Shown: positions 57,222 to 64,000 of the stretch, one piece after another
Layout of the letters: every line of letters begins with the position of its first letter
How positions within the stretch are numbered: position 1 is the stretch's first letter
Source of the DNA: Fragum whitleyi
Lineage: Eukaryota; Mollusca; Bivalvia; Cardiida; Cardiidae
DNA: 64,000 nucleotides
Direction: 5' to 3'
Assembly (NCBI GenBank): GCA_948146395.1
Contig: OX411556.1
Coordinates: 30,021,056-30,085,055 of the forward strand
Position numbers and translations under genes: made by a program
The notes under the pieces: model-generated
Seen by the model: the letters and a program-made list of their open reading frames with translations, nothing else
Databases searched by the model: none
What the model was told of the DNA's origin: nothing

Positions 57222-60200
57222 TCTTTATTTCATGAAGGTAGAACATTAAGACATATTTCAAATGAATAATATGAAAGTAGTCTTTTTTACCGTGTTGCCT
57301 TCAATATGAATGAAGTATGATTCAAATGATAATGATAGAATGATATAAACATGCTTGCAAAATTGAGAACAAGATCAGAATTAGAGAATCTTCGGACAGA
57401 TACATTCAGTATGTTAAGCGTTTAGTTTATTTCTATCGGAACTTCAGAATTGTTTTAAAAGCAAATGATTTTTAAATTGGCTTTTAAAACGCGATAAAGA
57501 TATTGCATCTTTAATGATAATAGGAATTTCGTTCCATACATTCATGCTATAGTATGAAAATGAGTTTATCTTATACAAAGTATTGAATTTCGAGTTAGTT
57601 ATATCTTTGTGAGCAAATGACCTTAAACTGTAGCTCCTGTTATTACAGAAAGAATTTATGACTGTCATATAACTTGGTAATAGGTTATAACGACATTTGA
57701 ATATCAAAACACCAGTATGATAATTGCACCTATTATCGAAAGTCATCCAATTAAGAGTTCGGAAAAGATCTTTTGACGGTGTTCTAGTTGAAGCGCCTAG
57801 TATAACTCGGGCTGCTCTTTTCTGAAGTATAGATAGTTTAGACGTTCTGTATTTAGCACTTTCCACCAAACTGTACAACAATAGTCAAATATAGGTAATA
57901 TATAAGAATTGTAAAATAATTGTTTCATTAATTTTACAATTCTTATATATTACCTATATTACCATCCCCGTGCGAAAGAAACGCATAGGAATTCCGTAAA
58001 ATTGGTACTTGAAAAGAGGGATGGGCCCAGTAGATGTCGACGGGAGATCGCCTTTAGACATTCAACATACAGTAGCCTAGAATTACTATTCTGGATTCAA
58101 AAAATATCAAACTCGAGCGATACATTTGTTATCTTTGTTATCCCGCGTTAGGTTGCTGGCTTGACAAATTTAGGTCAACTTTCTGTTGTTATTGAAGATG
58201 TCTACAAGAAACTTGGCATGTGTTTATCATCAAAAGACCTATCCGGTCTTTAATGGAGCATAACTTTAGGGACATTTATGTAAGAGTTTTGCCCTATTTA
58301 GACTTAATTTTTTGCATCATTCAGCCCCCGCGGTCGAGCATTTGCATCCACATGCGATACTCTTGTTGTAATTTACACTCATTCAAACGGAAAGTAAATA
58401 AAACTTTTATGCTTCAAATTCTAAAAAAAAATCCTTAAAATCTGGGTCCGAGATAATTTTGCTTTATTTGTACCCGAATGAGAATTTACTAAATTTCAAC
58501 TGACAAAACTTACTTAGATTACCCTTAAACAGAAAAAAAGCCATTGAAATAACATTCATATAAGTTGAATTCTACCTTTCCGGTCATATAACGCTTAAAT
58601 AATTCCATTTGAGAAATTTCTTATTTGAGTAAGTGTATTGTTTATGAAATTTTGCTTTGATTATGGAATTACCGTGTGCCATTTTCCATCATTCAGTCTT
58701 TTCTTGCTTCTACCGTAAAACCCAAAGGACGACCCGATACTGTATTCTGCGGGATTAAACAGGAAGTAGTGAAGATATCCGTCATGTAGAAACACTCCCT
58801 CGTAATCATACACTCGTTCACGCTGATACGTCCCCTCGGCGTAATACAGTAGACCGGTGGCGCTGATTGTGTTGAAACTTAGATTGAAGTGGGCCCTGAA
58901 AGGTGTGATGCAATTATTAGGTTATGCATAAATCCCCGACAGCGGCACTCATTCTTTCCGAGTATCTGTCTTCCACCAATATTGGTTGATAATCGTGGAC
59001 GTATATGGGATAGCAGCTGGAGGCTAGGAAAGGGTGTAATGGTACAAAACATCGTGAATTTGATTAGCAAAATTAGCAATATTCATTAACCCCCATTTAA
59101 TGAGATATACATTCTTTTCTGTTTGTGTACATTCGTTGACCAATCAGACACTTAAAAATCCACATCAGTCACTAAAATCGAAGAATAATTTTATTGAATT
59201 AAATGTTGAGCGATTTGGAAATGATTTCTAATGATTTTGGATCTTCTTTTTTGTTTGAGTGAGTGTTTGGAATGATTGAATGGAGCGCTGAGTGAGTGAT
59301 ATCGAATGATTTTGTTCGCAGTGACTGTCAATTTCACGATGTTTTTAACTGTAGTACTGGTGTGAGAAATACATGTACTAGAAATGCTTTGTTAGGTGCT
59401 CCAGCCGCCGAGATATAACCGAAAGATTGTTGAAAGCGGTGAAGAACTCCTTTCAAAAACAAATGAGACCCGTCACGCGAAAAGGGACCATCTGGGACGA
59501 CCCTTGTCCGACTGCGCAGCCTGACTAAGATCGAAATTTCTAGCACTTTACTTATTTTCTGAATCTAGAATAGTCAATCTACCTTCCCACGAAAGAATTT
59601 TTGAAATACGACCAATGGTTGGCCTGTTCTAGAACCAATCTCCTTTTCAAATGTTTATTTTACGGAGTTCGGAGATGTTCCCTCTTCGCGTGACGGGTCA
59701 CATATATAACAAGAGGACCATGATGGTCCTAGATCGCTCACCCGAGTCTCTTTGATCCCTGGGGCATCACATCAATTAAATAGACAGATGTCAAACGGAG
59801 CTAATTTCTAAATAATGTAGATGCCATTTAATGCTTTCAACAAAGATTATGGTCGAATTGTTTACTGCTTTTTTTGTGAAAATAATATGCCTTGGCATAG
59901 ACCTTATTAGAACATAGAGGTATGTAATGAAACCAGAGTGAAAACAAGAAAATCTTCATCAAGGCCCCTTGTCCTGTGAAATGGCAGGGATCGTTCCATT
60001 GTTCAATAGGTTACATCTTTGTTACATTAAAAATATGCTGAAAAAATTTCAAATAGATGGACCGCACTTAATGCCTCTACAAGAAAATTGTTATTCAGGC
60101 CCCTTTTCCTGTGATATGGCATAGATCCTTCCCATTTTCAAAATGGTTCATCCTTGTGTCCTGACCAACATTCAGACAAAGTTTAATGAAGATTGGACGT

Positions 60201-62044
60201 TATTTGTGGCCTTTAGAGTGTAAACAAGAAAAATATCATAATGACCCCTTTCCCGTGATATGACAAGGATACTTCCCATTTTCAATTAACCTTTGTTTTG
60301 AGTTTACCTTTGTGATCTGACCAACAATTTACCAAGTTTCGTAACGGTAATGCCATATCTGTGGCCTCTAGAGTGTAAACATGAAAATTGTCATTAAGGC
60401 CCCACTTCCCCTGATATGACATGGATCCTTCCTATTTACAATAGGGCATATCTTTGTGATCTGGCCAACATTCTGACCAAGTTTCTAAAAGATTGGGCCA
60501 TATTTGTGGCCTCTAGAATGTAAAAAAGAAAATTGTCATTAAGGCCCCTTTTCCCGTGATATGACATTGGTCCCCCAAATTTCGATAGAGATCGTCTGTG
60601 CAAATTATAATTTGATGATAAAACGCAGTAAAACACTGTGTTTAGTAAGCTCATCGGAGCACGAAGTGCTCAAGGTGAGCTATTGTGATCGTTCACTGTC
60701 CGGCGGCGTCGTCCACAATTTCTTTGAACATCTTCTCCTCCTGAACCGATTGGCCAACCTTGATGAAACTTGGCAGGGATATTTTTGGGTCAAGCTCTGT
60801 CAAAGTTGTTCAAATAATGGAAATTCGTCCCTATCTCTGGTTGCCACGGCAACATAAAGGGGAAAAATAAGAAATATTAAAAAAAAAATTTAATTGCGAC
60901 CAGAAGGCTGACAGCTTACATATTTGGTATGTATCTGATCTGGTAGACGTCTACCAACTTTGTTCATTTTATGATCCCAGGATCATGTTTTGGCGCAGTC
61001 TGGGCGCATCCCTTTTTACATAGTAACAAAGAGCAATTTCAAAAATCTTGTTCTCAGAAACCAAAAGGCAGACAGCTTTTATATTTGATATGTAGCATCA
61101 TCTAGAGGACCTCTACTAAGTTTTTTCATGTCATGCCCCTAGGTTCATGACATGAATTCCACCCGGGCGCATCCCTTTTAACAAAACCTAATAGCGAAAT
61201 CTTTCAAAAATCTTCTTTGACACCAGAGGGCAGACAACTTTCATATTTGGCATGTTTCATCATCTAGATGTCCTCTCACAAGTTTGTTCATGTCAGGGCC
61301 CTGGGTTCAAATTCGGGCTCTGTCCGGGCGTATTCCCTTTTAGCTCCACTGGTGCCAAACTTCACTTGAATGATGCCCGGGACATGCTCTTTCAAAATTG
61401 AAAATTTTGATCAGGCTAATGACATTGGGCCCTATTGGCTGTCGTATCACTGAAAAATGGTCCCGTATTATGAAATATAAAAAAAAAATCTTCGTCTCTG
61501 AAACTACAAACTTCATTGGAATGATGCTTAAAACATGCTTTTTCAGATTTGTTTGTGAAATTTAGGTCGGGCTGAAAACATAGGCTCTACAGGTTGCCGC
61601 GTCTCTGAAAAATAGTCCCATATGATGAAATATAAAAATAATCTTTCTCTGAGACAACTGTTCAGAATTTAACCACACTTCACAGGAATGATGCTTTGAA
61701 TATGCTCTTTCAGATTCGTTCGTAAAATTTTGACGGGCTGATAACATGTCCTGCCTTATTCATTATAATATTTCTTAGAATCGCCGAGGCCCTTAAAGTA
61801 GTGGACCCGTTATAGTTCAGCAGCGTTTCGGGAGTAATGAACTTTTGATTTTCATTAGGAAACCTCGGTCAACACTGTTAAAGATATAAGATCCGAAATG
61901 TTGCGGAACTATTAAGGGTCCACTTCCTTAACAAAGAATAGAAATAACTTACGTTGAACTAATGTCCAGATTTTCTGGACTAAATGACACCTGGCCCTCC
62001 CCGGTAAACTCGAAGCATGCTCCGCTTCCTGAGATATGGTTTAT
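56971..62044 (-). CDS. Laminin G domain protein, partial (3 exons joined)
   Basis: Exons, minus strand: 62044-61953, 58895-58673, 57153-56971; 498 nt in one frame (166 codons). They encode most of a laminin-G / ConA-like domain: ACFEFTGEGQVSFSPENLD, FNLSFNTISATGLLYYAEG, VFLHDGYLHYFLFNPAEYS, NDGKWHT, IEMSIVDR, LRVDGEQQAV and FKPVILGGDP. The order of beta-strand motifs (GLLYYA, NDGKWH, VDGE, ILGGDP) is that of the LamG family in extracellular proteins such as laminin alpha chains, agrin and usherin-like proteins. The last strand and closing Cys must lie in a further exon not found. Which family member it is cannot be said. Confidence 0.82.
57189..57220 (+). repeat. (AAT)n tail of the LINE
   Basis: About nine AAT units, the 3' terminal simple repeat of the minus-strand LINE. 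Confidence 0.9.
57190..57917 (-). mobile_element. 5'-truncated LINE (Jockey/CR1/L2-like) 3' end
   Basis: Minus-strand frame 57881-57444 encodes the C-terminal RT region: LSILQKRAARVILGAS, LFRTLNWMTFDNRC, FKCRYNLLPSYM, MNVWNEIP and FKSQFKNHLLLKQF. Upstream, in another frame, FYNSYILPIFDYCCTVW belongs to the same protein, so a frameshift lies near 57870. The 3' UTR runs to the (AAT)n tail. The 3' end lies about 36 bp upstream of a laminin-G exon acceptor. Confidence 0.8.
57888..57960. repeat. Perfect 30-bp inverted repeat at the LINE 5' junction
   Basis: 57888-57917 and 57931-57960 are exact reverse complements with a 13-bp spacer. The left arm is LINE coding sequence, so the right arm is an inverted copy of the truncated LINE start. 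Confidence 0.9.
57961..58672. other. Laminin-G gene intron, unassigned
   Basis: It contains hairpin-headed repeat words near 58130-58370 ('gttattgaagatgtctacaag', 'aacttggcatgtg'). No coding signal. Confidence 0.45.
58673..58895 (-). CDS. Laminin-G gene exon (second in window)
   Basis: Acceptor acctttcag on the minus strand. It encodes AHFNLSFNTISATGLLYYAE, GTYQRERVYDYEGVFLHDGY, LHYFLFNPAEYSIGSSFGFY and GRSKKRLNDGKWHT. Donor CACACG/gtaatt, phase 0. An earlier gtagaa was rejected because NDGKWH is a core LamG motif. Confidence 0.85.
58925..59095 (+). mobile_element. SINE fragment
   Basis: 'aatccccgacagcggcactc', 'gttgataatcgtggac' and 'tagcagctggaggctaggaaa' then a diverged end. Confidence 0.65.
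59345..59460 (+). mobile_element. SINE 3' fragment
   Basis: 'actggtgtgagaaatac', 'tgttaggtgctccagccgcc' and 'gttgaaagcggtgaagaact'. Confidence 0.6.
59466..59701. mobile_element. 'gacccgtcacgcg' MITE, copy 3 (best preserved)
   Basis: gacccgtcacgcgaaaaggg is mirrored by ccctcttcgcgtgacgggtc; 236 bp. Other copies at 48540 and 53185; a fragment at 28198-28233. Confidence 0.8.
59708..60644 (+). repeat. Pearl-like tandem array (five ~140-150 bp units)
   Basis: Opens aacaagaggaccatgatgg (as at 1941). Units are marked by 'aaggcccct(t)ttcc.gtgatatg' near 59962, 60098, 60243, 60400 and 60543. Confidence 0.75.
60645..61329 (+). repeat. Hairpin-headed tandem repeat, AGCTCA type
   Basis: Head agctcatcggagcacg..agtgctcaaggtgagct, 'cgtcgtccacaatttctttga', then units with 'gcagacagctttt.atattt' near 60905, 61068 and 61230. 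Confidence 0.7.
61330..61790 (+). repeat. Hairpin-headed repeat, agctccactgg type
   Basis: 'ttttagctccactggtgcc', then units with 'cttcac.ggaatgatgct', 'catgctctttca' and 'gggctgataacat'. Confidence 0.6.
61793..61932. mobile_element. Long-TIR MITE, copy 3, 20 bp from a laminin-G exon donor
   Basis: 'cttaaagtagtggacccgtt' and 'gggtccacttccttaa' ends; 'gttgcggaactatt' inner arm. On the minus strand it starts about 20 bp after the donor of the 61953-62044 exon. Confidence 0.75.
61953..62044 (-). CDS. Laminin-G gene exon (first in window)
   Basis: Acceptor ttgatttcag on the minus strand. It encodes INHISGSGACFEFTGEGQVS and FSPENLDISS, the opening strands of a LamG domain. Donor AAC/gtaagt, phase 2, which joins the next exon in frame. 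Upstream exons were not found in the remaining 2 kb. Confidence 0.8.
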
Positions 62045-62099
62045 CTGAAATCAAATGTGGATGACTCAGTGCGATCCAGTTGAAAAGTCCTGCTTTCAG

Positions 62100-62205
62100 G
62101 ATCACCAAACGGTACAAACAGTTTTCCAATTGTACCCCGCTTTGCACTCAAGTGCTCGCGCAAAGCGGGGTACAATTGTAAAACTATTTGCACCCTTTGG
62201 TGATC
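62100..62205. mobile_element. Foldback MITE, 55 bp upstream of a laminin-G exon
   Basis: 'gatcaccaaacgg...' pairs with '...ctttggtgatc'; the core ccaattgtaccccgctttgc matches gcaaagcggggtacaattg. Confidence 0.75.
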
Positions 62206-62589
62206 GTTGACGCAGAGCTTTTTCGAGCTGAGCAATGGATTTCTTGTCGGCCGGCGGCCAATTTAACAGATAGCGGTTGTCAATTAGAAACTTATTTCAC
62301 GCATGAAAGCTAATATACTGCTCAAACTTTGATAGGAACCACTTATTGGATTGCCTTTTTTACCTGATAATGAAAGGTTGTAAACATTCTTCTTGTAATG
62401 AAAATATGTTCATTTGGTAAACGTCTGTGCAGAAAAGCGAAAGTGTTAGCAAACTATACGAGCTGAACAAGGGTTTAAACTAAGTAGGGACTATAATTGC
62501 GTTTAGCACGGAATCAAAGGCGAAGAAAACAATTTTCAAAAATCGAGGAATTTGATTTAATTTTGCTGTTAAAGTGCTTGTTTTAGTGC

Positions 62590-62682
62590 ATTAAGTGATT
62601 TTATTACGAAACCTAGGTCAACATTATGAAAGATCATAAGTTCTAAAATGTTGCTGAACTAATACGGATCCACTACCTTAAC
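62590..62682. mobile_element. Long-TIR MITE, half copy
   Basis: The right half only: 'aaaatgttgctgaact' and 'ggatccactaccttaa'. Confidence 0.6.
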
Positions 62683-62771
62683 TGTAAAGAAATACAAGTC
62701 ATGTTGATAGCAACGTTTTTCATCAGGGATGAACTACCTTTACATGGATAGGCTCATGATTTTGAATAAAA

Positions 62772-62936
62772 TTAAGGTTGTGGAACCGTAATAGTTCCGC
62801 AACATTTCGGATCTTATGATCTTTCACAATACAATCCTAGGTTTCCTTATGAATATCTTTAGGAAACCTCGGATGAAACTGTAATATATCATTACTTCCA
62901 AAACGTTGCGGAACTATTACGGGCCAACTACCTTAA
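62772..62936. mobile_element. Long-TIR MITE, copy 4
   Basis: 'ttaaggttgtggaaccgtaa' / 'ttacgggccaactaccttaa'; 'tagttccgcaacattt' / 'aacgttgcggaacta'. Confidence 0.75.
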
Positions 62937-63539
62937 TGCTGGCATTTTAGCATTTCCCTTTTTCACGTTGTTTTGAGTTCCATCCTGTAAACAGAACTAT
63001 TAATTTTGTCACATTTTGTGTAATTAAAGATTAGTTAAGAACTTTTCATTTTCTTTACTAAGTAAATTGGAAAAAAAAACCAACCGGATTTTAATAATAA
63101 TTAATAAATTTATGAAGCGTTCCCATTTCTTTTATCTACACAGTATCAATTGGTTTCATAATAACGATTCAATACTAATTTCGGCTGTTAATTAAGATTC
63201 GTGCATTCTGATTGGATGAAAAATAGATTTTCCACAATGAAAACAATTTTGGGTGTGCAGCTATCTTGTAAGCTTTCGCATAAAGTAGACCCATTAGAAA
63301 TCAGTTTTATTTTTCATAAATCTGAAGACGGGTTTGTTTTATGACATTAGATTCTAAGAAGAGAATATATGATGCTTGCATGAAGGTATGGAACTAAAAA
63401 ATTACAACCACACTTCAGTATGAATCCGCGAATTTATACCCAAGGACCCTAAATATACAGTCCCTGTTCATACAGTGTGATAAGGTTTTTTTTATTTACT
63501 TACCTCCATAACAGCAACACGTGCTCTCTTCAACTACAT

Positions 63540-63660
63540 GTACAGCTAGTTGGGGTACGGACAAAACCCCCCTAGGACAAAAGCCCCCTGGGACAAAAGC
63601 CCAATGGACAAAAGTCCCATGCCCTTAACTGTAAATAGGACAAAAGCCCCATGGTTATAA
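63540..63660 (+). repeat. Short direct repeat of 'ggacaaaagcccc'
   Basis: Five imperfect copies of ggacaaaa(g/c)(c)ccc between 63557 and 63654. Possibly the end of a mobile element. Confidence 0.65.
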
Positions 63661-64000
63661 AAATGTGTTGTTTTTGAGAATTTTTGAAAAAGTCTTAAAA
63701 AGTTATGATTTTAATATGAATTTGTGAATATCAATTCATTAATTTTTTAAAGAAATGAATATTTTAGCCATATATGGAATGAAAATAAACATTTTTTTTT
63801 TTTTTGGGGGGGGGGGGGGTGTAAAAGTATTCTTTTGTGTATAAATATCCATGAAAAGATAACTTGGAAAATATTCTCCATTTAGTTTTATATTTCATTA
63901 TTGAATTGTTTAAAAAAAATTGTTATTAAAAAAATAATCATAAAAAGGTCATAACAGGTGTGAAAGACAATGATATACTGTTATCCTTCATTGTCAGCTT
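63661..64000. other. Unassigned AT-rich end
   Basis: It has a poly-T/poly-G run at 63791-63819 and nothing else recognised. Confidence 0.5.

Noticed and set aside
58714..58895. Shorter laminin-G exon ending at a gtagaa donor (58714)
   Set aside because: Extending to 58673 restores the NDGKWHT core motif and the phase 0 needed by the next exon.

Overview
The window looks like a piece of a bivalve mollusc genome. Evidence: intron-rich animal genes with GT-AG introns, AT-rich DNA, several repeat families built from hairpin heads, CCGT/ACGG microsatellites and about 155-165 bp tandem cores (like the 'pearl'/Helentron-associated elements described in bivalves), tRNA-derived SINEs, a GMR1-like and a second Ty3/Gypsy remnant, and a LINE tail. 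No bacterial, viral or organelle genome is present. The species cannot be named from the sequence.

Three protein-coding genes are supported by joined exons with matching splice phases. (1) An RBM45 orthologue on the + strand (start codon 6091, stop 33353-33355; 11 exons, 521 codons, four RRMs, Arg/Asp/Gly-rich linker). (2) A three-exon gene on the + strand for a small secreted protein (45431-50367; 145 residues: signal peptide, one 10-cysteine VWC domain, cysteine-rich tail). (3) On the - strand, part of a laminin-G domain gene (three exons between 62044 and 56971), continuing out of reach at both ends.

Layout: 1-1.3 kb GMR1-like Gypsy pol remnant; 1.9-3.2 kb pearl-like tandem array; 3.9-4.1 kb (AG)n; 4.4-6.1 kb probable RBM45 upstream region; 6.1-33.4 kb RBM45, whose introns are packed with transposable elements (notably an approximately 4-kb TIR block at 8196-12174 with a Gypsy integrase inside); 33.4-45.4 kb gene-free repeats, including an eight-unit tandem array; 45.4-50.4 kb VWC gene; 50.4-56.2 kb repeats and SINEs; 55.6-57.2 kb laminin-G exon with tandem decayed copies; 57.2-57.9 kb LINE 3' end; 58.7-62.0 kb further laminin-G exons; 62.1-64 kb MITEs and unassigned DNA.

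The most striking pattern is how transposons sit against exons. TTAA-flanked, piggyBac-like MITEs lie 5-25 bp from splice sites next to all three exons of the VWC gene and three exons of RBM45, with looser cases besides. RBM45 intron 10 is largely one dispersed repeat with a second element nested in it. The LINE ends about 36 bp upstream of a laminin-G splice acceptor. The genes show no sign of acting together; they are ordinary neighbours. All identifications are from reading the sequence and from remembered family motifs; no database search was made.
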